From a bacterium (GTDB taxonomy: Bacteria; Pseudomonadota; Alphaproteobacteria; Rhizobiales; Aestuariivirgaceae), in NCBI GenBank assembly GCA_022842165.1, contig JALHQC010000008.1:54143-118142 (forward strand): 64,000 bases of DNA. Reading direction: 5' to 3'. Under the pieces are notes generated by a model. That model had not been told where the DNA came from. It made no database searches and was given only the letters and a program-made list of their open reading frames with translations. Both the position numbers and the translations under genes were made by a program. Of this stretch, positions 14,979 to 22,922 are shown one piece after another; position 1 is the stretch's first letter; each line of letters opens with the position of its first letter.

Positions 14979-15658
14979 CGGCTGGCTCTGAATTTCGGCA
15001 AGGGCCGGCCGATTTCTAGGAGTTTGCCGTCTGCATCCCGCCATCCATTCTCGATATCGCGGCGTATCTCTGCAAGAGATAGTTCAGCCCTCTTGATGGC
15101 GTCCTCAATGCTTTCCCGGGCCCTTGTAAGGCGATCCGGCAGCAGATCAGTGCATCTCCAGTGCTTCAGGTGTTTCTCCGCGACAGCAAGAAATTCAGCG
15201 ATCGTCGGCAGGAATTTCAATGTGCGGCGGAGCTCTCTGCAGGTTGTGAACACCACGGCATCGGGAATTCCCATGTCCATTATGTCGAAAATGAGCATAG
15301 CCGTATACGCTTCGGGAACTGTCGGTGCCGCATTCGGATAGGCGCCAAGCAGGAACGCCACCTGTTTTTTGATTGAACTCTCAGTCGTTGTGGAAAGGGC
15401 ATCCTTGACTGTTTGGAGTAATCCTTGCACTTCAGCAGGCTTTGGCAAGCCGTCGAGCAGCTGCCGGTTATAGGAGAGCGCCGCTTCTATCTTTGCAATC
15501 GGATCCCATGCTCCGATTTCGGTCACTGGCTTTTTCGAGAGTGCTCCATAAAGGCGGTCGAGGGGATCACCGTCTTTGGCAATCTCTGCAAGTATGGTCT
15601 CAGGACGCTTGTGCTGTTTTGCGCCCGGACGAGTCGGAAGCAGTGTGACGTTGTTCAT
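14975..15658 (-). CDS. Lambda P-like replication partner (putative helicase loader)
   Basis: A 227-aa helical protein. The middle region (about 105-170) resembles lambda P-type loaders: LLGAYPNAAPTVPEAYTAML, then MGIPDAVVFTTCRELRR and KFLPTIAEFLAVAE. No Walker motif is present, so it is not a DnaC-type ATPase. It overlaps the initiator gene by ATGA and is itself coupled to the small HTH gene. The O-then-P gene order supports a role in loading the host helicase; similarity is by eye. Confidence 0.6.
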   Translation of the reverse strand: MNNVTLLPTRPGAKQHKRPETILAEIAKDGDPLDRLYGALSKKPVTEIGAWDPIAKIEAALSYNRQLLDGLPKPAEVQGLLQTVKDALSTTTESSIKKQVAFLLGAYPNAAPTVPEAYTAMLIFDIMDMGIPDAVVFTTCRELRRTLKFLPTIAEFLAVAEKHLKHWRCTDLLPDRLTRARESIEDAIKRAELSLAEIRRDIENGWRDADGKLLEIGRPLPKFRASR

Positions 15659-16611
15659 GCGCGGAGTCCTCCAGCTGCGATCATCTGGCTTTCGGGTTCC
15701 TCATCGGAATTGTAGGCCAGATGTTTGTAAACCTGCAGCGTTTGGGCTTTTGCGTTTTGATGATGGCCGATTGTAGTGGCTTGCCGTTGCGGCGCCGCTG
15801 CCTGGGTCCATCGCTCATCGCGTAACCAGTTCTGAAGCCCTGCGATAAACTGCTCTTCCGTGTTTTCGCATTCGGCGGCATATCGCATGGCGCCCTGCAT
15901 AATCGCTGGGAACTCCCCTTTTCGGAGAGCGGTCGCGAGATTTGCGAGAGCCTTGGGTCTGATCGTCCGATAGGTCTTCGGATATTGCATGAGCAGTTCC
16001 GAGAGCTGTGGCTCTAGCGCTGCCTTGTCGATCTTCGGTCTTGAAGCTGCCCTCTTCCGAGTCCCTTCCGGCTTCGAAACAGCAGGCAATGAGATGAGCG
16101 GTGGAGATGTGTTCTCCTCCACGGATTCTTCTACGGTTTCCCTATAAGGATTGGGTGCAACCGCCGTTGCACCTTTAAGCGAACCGCCGTTGCACCTTTC
16201 TTCAACCGCCGTTGCACCTTTATTGCTGGAAACCTGCAACGGCGGTTGCACCTTTTCAGGCTCAATGGTGCAACCGCCGTTGCACCTTTCGACCTGCTTT
16301 AGGGTGAATTGATACGTGGTGGAGTGGCCTCTACCGTTGCCTTCAGAAAGAACTTTGAGATGGCCGCGTTTTATGAGGCGGTAGATCGAATTTCGAACAC
16401 CAGTCTCGCTGAGACCTAGATCCTTCGCTAAAAGCTTCTGTGGCCGCCAGACGCTCAAATCAGCATTCATCCACTTGGTCAGCGCCAAGGTGGTGTGAAG
16501 GTCGAGATCAGTCAATTTGCCTTGCCCGCCCCTGTCCCCGCTGACCTGCTCGAGGATCTGGAATTTCCGTGATGCTGTGGCGGTCTTTTCCTGGTTGTTG
16601 CCCTCGCTCAT
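15655..16611 (-). CDS. Replication initiator, lambda O-like, with internal iterons
   Basis: A 318-aa protein from the ATG at 16611; a GTG at 16620 is the alternative. The N-terminal half is a winged-helix domain (about 25-100, with LSETGVRNSIYRLIKRGHLKV). The linker (about 108-153) is encoded by repeats and reads as repeated GATAV and CNGG units. The C-terminal part has a second helical domain (LSELLMQYPKTYRTIRPKAL and EEQFIAGLQNWLRDERW). This is the arrangement of lambda O: origin binding by the N-terminus, origin in the linker DNA, partner contact by the C-terminus. Confidence 0.8.
   Translation of the reverse strand: MSEGNNQEKTATASRKFQILEQVSGDRGGQGKLTDLDLHTTLALTKWMNADLSVWRPQKLLAKDLGLSETGVRNSIYRLIKRGHLKVLSEGNGRGHSTTYQFTLKQVERCNGGCTIEPEKVQPPLQVSSNKGATAVEERCNGGSLKGATAVAPNPYRETVEESVEENTSPPLISLPAVSKPEGTRKRAASRPKIDKAALEPQLSELLMQYPKTYRTIRPKALANLATALRKGEFPAIMQGAMRYAAECENTEEQFIAGLQNWLRDERWTQAAAPQRQATTIGHHQNAKAQTLQVYKHLAYNSDEEPESQMIAAGGLRA
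16154..16289. repeat. Five iteron-like repeats, candidate replication origin
   Basis: The core AACCGCCGTT, usually followed by GCACCTTT, occurs at 16159, 16182, 16204 and 16272, with an inverted core at 16238. Centre spacings are about 23, 22, 34 and 34 bases. The 18-base GTGCAACCGCCGTTGCAC form is nearly palindromic. The block lies inside the initiator gene, as in lambdoid phages. Confidence 0.8.
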
Positions 16612-17006
16612 GACGCGCACTCCGCAACCGCGAGAACCTGCACGAGCAGGTCAGGCGATACGGCATACTTCGCAATTGCAGAGCGGTATCCCTTCAGGCT
16701 ACTATGTGTTCGCGCTCCACAAGTCGCACCGTTTGCTTTGAATGCCCGTGCCCCGGTTGCCGCCGCGGTAGGGGTTTTTATTCGCGGTACCGTTTGCGGC
16801 GGCGTCCAGTTTGACGAACCGCCCCTAAGCCTTTGATCTTTTCCCCTAGATTTTACAGTGCAGCGCGGCCAAGCCCTTGATATCGCTGTCTCAGGCCTGG
16901 ATTGAAAATCCGCGTGTCACTGGTTCGATTCCGGTCCTGGGCACCATTTATCCTGCAAATTTTCCGCCTCATGCTGCGCCGCTTTCCGGTGATGGCGGCG
17001 GGCTGT
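16612..17006. other. Noncoding right end of the element with attR
   Basis: No gene with a start codon and ribosome site is supported. The stretch must hold the promoter of the replication-head operon. ACCGTTTGC recurs at 16728-16736 and 16789-16797. A frame without stops runs into the initiator ATGA but has no start codon. The attachment repeat is at 16899-16948, and nothing is seen in 16949-17006. Confidence 0.5.
16899..16948. repeat. attR: 50-bp copy of the 3' part of tRNA-Phe
   Basis: Identical to 853-902. The 5' half of the tRNA is absent, so this is not a second tRNA gene. It marks the far end of the element; chromosomal genes resume after it. Confidence 0.95.
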
Positions 17007-19157
17007 TCAGCCGACCGGATCGCCCAGCAGGTCGCGCACCGACTTCACCTGCTCGAGCGCCCATTTGAGACGCTCTTTCTCGGCGGACGGCACATCCTTC
17101 GGATCGACACGGCTCGACGGCGGCGTGCCGCGCTCGATGTCCTCGAGCTGCTGGTTGAGGATGGCGCCAAGCAGGATCTTGTGGGCTTCGAGAAGCTTTG
17201 TAATGGCGCGGTGCGGCGCTTCCGGCGTATGGCGCAGTGCCTCCAGACGAGACGCCGTCGCGCGCTCCAAAATGCGATGCTTCAGCGCCTGCACGCGGGC
17301 GCCCGAGAAGATCGGCATGATGCCGCCGCGCTTCAGATCCATGCGGCCGTCTTCCTCCAGCCGGAAGCGGCCGAACCAGCCGAGCGGCGGATCGATGTTG
17401 GCGGTGTTGAGGGTCATCAGCTTGATGAAACTCTGTGATTGCGAGGCAGCCTCGATCGCATCGCGCCGCAGTGCGTCCGCCAGATGCTGATCGCCATGAA
17501 CGGGAAGCGCATCGAAGAAGATGTCGGCGTTGAGAATGTCCTGAGGGTCGGAGCGCGACAGCCAGCCCGCGACGTGCTTGCGCCATTCCGCCGCCGTCTT
17601 GCGCCAGGCCTCGTTCTTTGCCATCACGCCGCCCTTGCAGAAGGGCACGCCCACTTCATCGAGAATGGCGTTCATGCGGAAGCTGAGGGCCTTCAGCCAC
17701 GCCTCGCCCTCGCCCTCATAGATGATCGCATTGTCCTGATCCATGGCGAGCAGGCTTTCGCCGCGCCCGCCGGAGCCCAGCACCATGATGCAGTAGGAAA
17801 GCCCCTCGGGTTTCTTGTCCTCGATCTCCTTTTCGGCGATCTCGGCGGCGCGCGCCGTGAGGCTGCAGACCTCGCCCGATATGATGGCAGCGATGTCGCG
17901 CGGGTCCACCTCCTCGGCGAAGAGCGAGCGCGCGGCCTCGGCCAGCTTCCGCCAGACGACGGCCAGCTCGTTGACGCCCGCTGCCTCGTCCATCGCATCG
18001 GTGAGGGCGATCGCGTCATCCGCCCGCTGCCTGAGCAGGTCGCGCTGGGTGAGTGCGCCGACGATCTTTCCCGAGGCGTCGATGACGCCCAAGTGGCGGT
18101 AGCGCTTCCTTCGCATGCGGCCGAAGGCGGAATAGAGGAAATCATCCGCCGAGACGGCGGCCAGCGGAAAACTCGCCACGCTCTGGACCTTCTGGGACAG
18201 CGCATGCAGCGGATCATTGGCGATGGCGCGCAGGATGTCGCGCTCGGTGACGATGCCATGCGGCGCATCGGGCCTTGGCGGTTCGACGAACAGCGAACTG
18301 ATCTTGCGCTCGACCAGGATGTTCAGCGCCATGTGCAGCGAGGCATGGCCATCGATCATCATCGGGGGCTTTGCCATCACGTCCTTCACGCGATGGCGAT
18401 AGGGATAGCTGTCGACACGGGCCAGCGCATTCGCCGCAGGCCTTGCCGAGACGGCCTCCTCCCAGCCGGGCGAGGTATCTTCCGCGCTGTGGCGGCGCTT
18501 GCGGCAGGCGTCTTCCGCTTCGGCAAGCGTGCGGATGCCCTTGTCGCGCAGCCTGGGAAGGAGTGCGAGGAAGACCTCGCCGGTGACGATCGCATCGCCC
18601 ACCGCCGTGTGCCGGTCCCTGACGCCGATCCCAAGCCAGGCGGCCACCTTGTCGAGCGAAAAATCCGGGAGCGGCGGGTTGAGGATGCGGACAAGGTCGC
18701 GAACGTCGAGCGAGCGCGGCACTTTCCACGGCAGGCCCGAGCGCTCGTTCTCCGCCTTCAGCACCGCCAGGTCAAATCCCAGGGAATAGCCGAGGATCAG
18801 ATGGTCGCCCGCGAAGGCGAGATAGGATTTGTAGGCGGCTTCGAAGACGGGCTTGCCTTTCACCATCTCATCGGTGATGCCGTGGATGGCGCGTGAGGCG
18901 GGCGGGATGGATGAGCCCGGATCGACGAAGGTCGAAAAACTCTCTTTTGGCTCCATGCGGCCATCGATCATCGGCGCCACCCCGATCTCGACGATGCGCG
19001 CCGCCTTAACGTCGAGCGAGGTGGTCTCGGTATCCATCACCGCCGCGGTAAGCGAGCGCAGCGGGCAGGATGCCGCCGATATGCGTTTTGCCTTGAGCAC
19101 GTCTTCCCCCGTCAGCAGGTCTTTTTCGCATCCTGTCAGAACTGCGCGGCGGCGCAA
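17007..19157 (-). CDS. Exonuclease-CBS-nucleotidyltransferase (DUF294) multidomain protein
   Basis: A 716-aa protein from a TTG start; a GTG at 19100 with GGGGAAG upstream is an alternative. Residues about 38-205 form a DnaQ-like DEDDh 3'-5' exonuclease with Asp42, Glu44, Asp129, His183 and Asp188. Two CBS domains follow (about 258-380), then a DUF294 nucleotidyltransferase domain with GSGGRGES (461-468) and DQD (473-475), and its C-terminal helical partner. The CBS pair probably senses an adenine nucleotide. Substrate and pathway are unknown, though all catalytic residues of the exonuclease are present. It is the first chromosomal gene beyond attR. Confidence 0.88.
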   Translation of the reverse strand: MRRRAVLTGCEKDLLTGEDVLKAKRISAASCPLRSLTAAVMDTETTSLDVKAARIVEIGVAPMIDGRMEPKESFSTFVDPGSSIPPASRAIHGITDEMVKGKPVFEAAYKSYLAFAGDHLILGYSLGFDLAVLKAENERSGLPWKVPRSLDVRDLVRILNPPLPDFSLDKVAAWLGIGVRDRHTAVGDAIVTGEVFLALLPRLRDKGIRTLAEAEDACRKRRHSAEDTSPGWEEAVSARPAANALARVDSYPYRHRVKDVMAKPPMMIDGHASLHMALNILVERKISSLFVEPPRPDAPHGIVTERDILRAIANDPLHALSQKVQSVASFPLAAVSADDFLYSAFGRMRRKRYRHLGVIDASGKIVGALTQRDLLRQRADDAIALTDAMDEAAGVNELAVVWRKLAEAARSLFAEEVDPRDIAAIISGEVCSLTARAAEIAEKEIEDKKPEGLSYCIMVLGSGGRGESLLAMDQDNAIIYEGEGEAWLKALSFRMNAILDEVGVPFCKGGVMAKNEAWRKTAAEWRKHVAGWLSRSDPQDILNADIFFDALPVHGDQHLADALRRDAIEAASQSQSFIKLMTLNTANIDPPLGWFGRFRLEEDGRMDLKRGGIMPIFSGARVQALKHRILERATASRLEALRHTPEAPHRAITKLLEAHKILLGAILNQQLEDIERGTPPSSRVDPKDVPSAEKERLKWALEQVKSVRDLLGDPVG

Positions 19158-19167
19158 TTGACCTGGA

Positions 19168-19590
19168 TCAGGCCGTCATCGAACCCAGGATGACGGCAGC
19201 GCCCATCAGCACCACGGTGGTGGCAGCGCCGAAGCGCGCATATTGCAGGAAGACGTTGCGCAACACGCCGCCGATCACGGTTTGCGCCACGGCGGGTGGT
19301 GGCCTTTCCTCATCGCTCAGCATCAGCCAGGTTTCGGTCGACTTGTAGGGCTGGCGCGGCGCGATGAAGGCCTTGGCGACGAGGACCAGCGTGACGATGA
19401 AGCTGAACATGCCGCCGACGCGCGCCGAGAGGTGCGGCTCGTAGCTGAAGCCCACCATGAAGCAGATGATGGCCAGCCCGCAGAAGCCGCAGGCCCGCCC
19501 GACAGAAACATGTGCAACCCGCTCGATCGTCTCCATGGCCTTGTACGCTAGTCTCCGGTCCGGCGTTTCCGCAAGAGTGGCAAACGTCAC
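19168..19590 (-). CDS. Hypothetical membrane protein (140 aa)
   Basis: About three membrane segments (FCGLAIICFMVGFSY, MFSFIVTLVLVAKAFI and a C-terminal TTVVLMGAAVILG) surround a cytoplasmic loop with YKSTETWLMLSDEERPP. The loop resembles small Rhizobiales inner-membrane proteins of unknown function. A GTG start at 19590 is used; an ATG at 19536 is possible, and neither has a strong ribosome site. It follows another small membrane gene after 13 bases. Confidence 0.7.
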   Translation of the reverse strand: MTFATLAETPDRRLAYKAMETIERVAHVSVGRACGFCGLAIICFMVGFSYEPHLSARVGGMFSFIVTLVLVAKAFIAPRQPYKSTETWLMLSDEERPPPAVAQTVIGGVLRNVFLQYARFGAATTVVLMGAAVILGSMTA

Positions 19591-19603
19591 GGGACCGGTG
19601 AAG

Positions 19604-19930
19604 TCAGCCGCCCAGACCGAGCGCCTTGATGATGTTGGACACAGCGGGCAGGCTGAGCAACAGGACGCCGCCCAGCCAGATCAAACCGGATGTAAACGAG
19701 GAAGTTCCGCCGCCGGCGAAACGTTCGTAGAGTGCCGCCGGAACGCCGGCCACCATCAGCGTCAGCGTCGACAGGATGAGAGACGACAGCGCGAAGACCA
19801 GCGGCAGCATGGGCGGCAGGAAGAAGGGATACCAGATTCCCTGCAGCGCGAAGACGCCGATCAGGAAGGGCGAGAAGATGCCGTTGAGGATGGCAAGACC
19901 GACGATGACAACGATGCTGCTGTTTGACAT
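19604..19930 (-). CDS. Hypothetical membrane protein (108 aa)
   Basis: Three hydrophobic segments cover most of the protein (IVVIVGLAILNGIFSPFLIG, LPLVFALSSLILSTLTLMVA and LIWLGGVLLLSLPAV). A short Gly/Ser-rich loop (FAGGGTSSF) lies between the last two. No family is recognised. It lies in a run of three small membrane genes, five bases after the YggT-like gene. Confidence 0.75.
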   Translation of the reverse strand: MSNSSIVVIVGLAILNGIFSPFLIGVFALQGIWYPFFLPPMLPLVFALSSLILSTLTLMVAGVPAALYERFAGGGTSSFTSGLIWLGGVLLLSLPAVSNIIKALGLGG

Positions 19931-19935
19931 GTCGC

Positions 19936-20238
19936 TTACCCGCTGACCGTGGGCAGAAGGCCGATGCTTGCAAACAGCGCGAAAAGCGCAATGCGGAGCA
20001 CCATGACCCAGAGAAAGGCAAAGACCAGGACCACCACATGCGGCAGGACCTGCGGCGTGACGAAGCGCGTGATCTTCACGGCGGGATCGGTGATCCTCAC
20101 GAAGGCCCGCCAGATATAGTTCTTCCAGTCGGGCGGCACGAACAGCGACAGCAGCAGCCGGCCCATCAGCGTGTACATCACGGCGGCGAGCGCGAGATTG
20201 GGCAGGTGGAAATACCAGTACTGGAACAGCGGGTTCAT
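19936..20238 (-). CDS. YggT-like membrane protein (100 aa)
   Basis: Two strong membrane segments flank the characteristic YggT loop with a WRAFVRITDPAVKITRFVTP core (residues about 43-62). Its DP-x(3)-x-R/K-x-x-P pattern is typical of the family. YggT proteins are inner-membrane proteins of unclear role, often linked to cell division or osmotic stress. It heads the small membrane cluster after the terminator of the symporter operon. Confidence 0.75.
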   Translation of the reverse strand: MNPLFQYWYFHLPNLALAAVMYTLMGRLLLSLFVPPDWKNYIWRAFVRITDPAVKITRFVTPQVLPHVVVLVFAFLWVMVLRIALFALFASIGLLPTVSG

Positions 20239-20272
20239 GGGAGGGAGCCTAGCCGAATGGCGGTCGAAAAGA

Positions 20273-20299
20273 AAACGGGGCCCATTGAGGGCCCCGTTT
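20273..20299 (-). terminator. Rho-independent terminator of the symporter operon
   Basis: AAACGGGGCCC (20273-20283) pairs with GGGCCCCGTTT (20289-20299) around a five-base loop. On the minus strand the stem is followed by TTTTCTTTTC. It lies 15 bases beyond the symporter stop codon. Confidence 0.9.
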
Positions 20300-20314
20300 C
20301 CGGATGATGTACGG

Positions 20315-22507
20315 TTAGCGGATCTCGTTGACGAGATTGCCGCCTTCCATCAGTTCCTTGCCCTTCGGACGGCGGATTTCGTCGATGAAATCCTGCATCG
20401 CGCGCGACGGTGCGGCGGTGAGCAGCGAGCCCACCACGATGCCGATGACACCGGCCGGGATGCCGAACAGCGCGGACGAGATGTTCGCCACGCCGAACCA
20501 GTTGGCCACCTTCTGCGCATGCGCATCGAAGGCCTTCCAGGCCGCGGCCTTGGCTTCCGGAGCCGCACCTTCCCAGGCACCCTTGAGTTCAGCGTACTTG
20601 GCGATTGCCGCTTCGTTGGCGCCCGACAGCCCGCTCCACATCTCGTAGAAGCTGACCGCGTAATAGCGGGTAGCGACGAGGTAGTAGAGGCAGATGCCGA
20701 AGCCGGCGATGATGCCGACGATGGCGCCAGTCTTGTTGGCGCGCTTCCACCACACGCCGAGCACGAGAGCCGGGAACAGGCCCGCTGCGGCGATGGAGAA
20801 GGCCCAGGCGACCATGGCCAGGATGTCGGCAGGCTTCGTCGAGGCCACATAGGCGGCGAGCACCGCCACGATCACCAGCAGGATGCGCGACACGATCAGG
20901 CGGCGCGATGTCGGCGCCTGGGTGTCGATCATCTTGTAGTAGATGTCATGGCTCAGCGCGTTGGCGATGGCGAGCAGGAGGCCGTCCGCAGTCGAAAGGG
21001 CTGCGGCGAGGCCACCAGCGGCGACAAGGCCGGCGATGACGTAGGGCATGCCCGCGATTTCCGGCGTGGAAAGCACGATCACGTCGTTGTTGATGGCGAG
21101 GCCCGAATGACCAAGCAGGCCGGTGGCGTTGCCGGCAGCCTGGGCGGCGGCGGCAATGGCGGGCTTGAAGATCTCAGCGGCGGTGACGGCGTTGTTGGCC
21201 TGGAAGGCCTCGAACACCACGCCCTGAACCGGTCCGGACAGGGCGGACCATGCGGCCAGTCCTGCGGTCTTGCCAGCATCCGAGAGCACCAGGGCCACGC
21301 CCGCTGCATCGGTTGCGCCAGCAGCCATTGCATCCTTCAATGCGCCGAGGCCGGCGCCGAGCTTGGTGAGCGACACGCCATAGATATCGACCAGACCCAG
21401 TTGCGAGTAGGTCGAGATCCAGGCGGGCAGCGCATCGAGGCTCTGGCCGATCACGTTGGTATAGACTTCGAGCTTCGCGAACGCGGCGTACGAGGGCGCC
21501 GTGAAGTAGAGCAGGAAGATGAAGAACAGCGACCAGGCCACGGACTTCCGCGCATCACGCACCGAAGGTGTCGTGAAGTAACGCATCAGGATGTGGGGCA
21601 GCGACGCCGTGCCGACCATGAGGCAGAAGATCAGCGCGAAGTAGTTGAGCGGGTTATACGTCTGGAAAGCCTGGATGTGCGGCTTCAGCGTATTGGCGAC
21701 GTTGAGCCCCTGCTCGATGATCTGCTGTTCGCGCGCCGCGATATCCTGCAGCGCCTGACCATACATCAGCTGCGGCACCGGAACGCCGTACTTCTGCGTG
21801 GAGAGGATCACCACCGGAACGAGGTAGGCGACGATCAGCACGATATACTGGGCAACCTGTGTCCAGGTGACGGCGCGCATGCCGCCGAGCATGGAGCAGA
21901 CCAGAATGCCGAGGAGGCCGGCGTAGACCGCCACTTCGAAGGACATGCCAAGGAAGCGCGAGGCGATGATGCCGGTTGCGTAGATCTGCGCCACCACATA
22001 GGTGAAGGAGCAGGCGAGCAGCACGAGCACGCCGAGGAAGCGGGCGAAGTTGCCGCCATAGCGTGCGCCGAGGAAGTCGGGCACCGTATAGGCGCCGAAC
22101 TTGCGCAGATAGGGCGCAAGCAGCACCGAGACCAGCACATAGCCCCCCGTCCAGCCCAGCACGAAGGCGAGGCCATCGTAACCGAGTGCGAAGAGTGTGC
22201 CGGCCATGCCGACGAAGGACGCGCCCGACATCCAGTCCGCACCCGTCGCCATGCCGTTGTAGATGGCCGGAACCTTGCGGCCCGCGACATAGTATTCAGA
22301 AACCTGCGCCGTGCGCGACAGGATGCCGATCGCGGCGTAGACCAGAATGGTGAAGCCGACGAACAGATAACCGAGAATGCGGTTGGGCACACCCATCTGT
22401 TCGAGGATTGCGATGAAGATCACGAAGGCAAGGAAGCCGCCCGTGTAGATGGCGTAGACCTTGCCGAGATTGGCAAGGAAGCCGGTTTCGCCTTGAGCCT
22501 GGGCCAT
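20315..22507 (-). CDS. Sodium:solute symporter, large subunit type (acetate/organic acid)
   Basis: A 730-aa SSS-family permease. Family segments include YYVAGRKVPAIYNGMATGAD with its GADWMSGASFVG core, the TGGYVLVSVLLAPYLRKFG region and STADGLLLAIANALSHD. It is longer than ActP because of inserts around residues 350-460 and 640-690, a feature of the TIGR03648-type proteins that pair with DUF4212. The gene starts three bases after the DUF4212 gene, with GAGGAGG before its ATG. Transport of acetate-like acids is inferred from the family. Confidence 0.92.
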   Translation of the reverse strand: MAQAQGETGFLANLGKVYAIYTGGFLAFVIFIAILEQMGVPNRILGYLFVGFTILVYAAIGILSRTAQVSEYYVAGRKVPAIYNGMATGADWMSGASFVGMAGTLFALGYDGLAFVLGWTGGYVLVSVLLAPYLRKFGAYTVPDFLGARYGGNFARFLGVLVLLACSFTYVVAQIYATGIIASRFLGMSFEVAVYAGLLGILVCSMLGGMRAVTWTQVAQYIVLIVAYLVPVVILSTQKYGVPVPQLMYGQALQDIAAREQQIIEQGLNVANTLKPHIQAFQTYNPLNYFALIFCLMVGTASLPHILMRYFTTPSVRDARKSVAWSLFFIFLLYFTAPSYAAFAKLEVYTNVIGQSLDALPAWISTYSQLGLVDIYGVSLTKLGAGLGALKDAMAAGATDAAGVALVLSDAGKTAGLAAWSALSGPVQGVVFEAFQANNAVTAAEIFKPAIAAAAQAAGNATGLLGHSGLAINNDVIVLSTPEIAGMPYVIAGLVAAGGLAAALSTADGLLLAIANALSHDIYYKMIDTQAPTSRRLIVSRILLVIVAVLAAYVASTKPADILAMVAWAFSIAAAGLFPALVLGVWWKRANKTGAIVGIIAGFGICLYYLVATRYYAVSFYEMWSGLSGANEAAIAKYAELKGAWEGAAPEAKAAAWKAFDAHAQKVANWFGVANISSALFGIPAGVIGIVVGSLLTAAPSRAMQDFIDEIRRPKGKELMEGGNLVNEIR

Positions 22508-22510
22508 GGA

Positions 22511-22768
22511 TCAATCCTCCTCTGCGAAGCCGTGATCGCGGTCGATCTTGTCCTGCGCGCTGGCGAACCAGAACAGCAGGACGACGAACACGATGAGCGA
22601 CCCTTGCGCGGCGAACCAGAAGCCGAGGGGGAAGCCAAAGACGACGATTGAATTCAGCGAGTTTACGAAGAAATGGATCACGAAGGAGAAGAACGCCCAG
22701 ATGACCAATGCTGTCCACATCAGTCTCGACGTCGCACTCCAGTGACCCTCGGCATTTGAACTTGCCAT
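22511..22768 (-). CDS. DUF4212 small subunit of sodium symporter
   Basis: An 85-aa protein from the ATG at 22768 (MASSNAEGHW), with GGGAGG upstream; the frame extends to 22807 without a better start. Two membrane segments (LVIWAFFSFVIHFFV and FWFAAQGSLIVFVVLLFWF) surround the conserved FGFPLGFWFAAQGS motif. DUF4212 proteins are always encoded with large SSS permeases, as here. Probably an accessory or stabilising subunit. Confidence 0.92.
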   Translation of the reverse strand: MASSNAEGHWSATSRLMWTALVIWAFFSFVIHFFVNSLNSIVVFGFPLGFWFAAQGSLIVFVVLLFWFASAQDKIDRDHGFAEED

Positions 22769-22922
22769 GTGTCGAGTTCCTCCCTTTGAACTTATAACCC
22801 CCGGCATGTCCGCATGGCAGGCGGAATGCGGGCGTTAACAGTTTGCTTACCATGGGCGCGCCGGTTTGCCTGATACGACTTTGGGAGCATGAATACACGA
22901 GGCTTGATCTCGCAACCGCGAA

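Larger units (their letters stand above)
853..16948. mobile_element. Integrated phage satellite or reduced prophage in tRNA-Phe
   Basis: The element is bounded by 50-bp direct repeats and starts with an integrase gene next to the tRNA. It encodes excision, regulation, replication, a full HK97-type head and packaging set, and a tape-measure protein. No tail tube, tail terminator, baseplate, fibre, holin or endolysin is recognisable. Most genes lie on the minus strand, and several pairs overlap by ATGA. All large genes are intact, which argues against simple decay. Size and content fit capsid-forming satellites that borrow tails from a helper phage; a small defective prophage is the alternative. 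Confidence 0.9.

Noticed and set aside
16154..16289. Repeats resembling a short CRISPR array
   Set aside because: The units are about 18-23 bases with irregular spacing, one core is inverted, and all lie inside a coding frame. No cas gene is near.
16612..16860. Open frame before the initiator, ending YAVSPDLLVQVLAVAECAS
   Set aside because: No ATG, GTG or TTG start in frame and no ribosome site; kept only as a possible remnant.
16899..16948. Second tRNA-Phe gene
   Set aside because: Only the 3' part exists; the acceptor 5' strand and D arm are missing. It is the attachment repeat.
20171..22651. Very long open frame (826 codons) on the plus strand
   Set aside because: Antisense to the sodium symporter gene, rich in His/Asp/Gln/Arg, no recognisable family; a GC-rich shadow.
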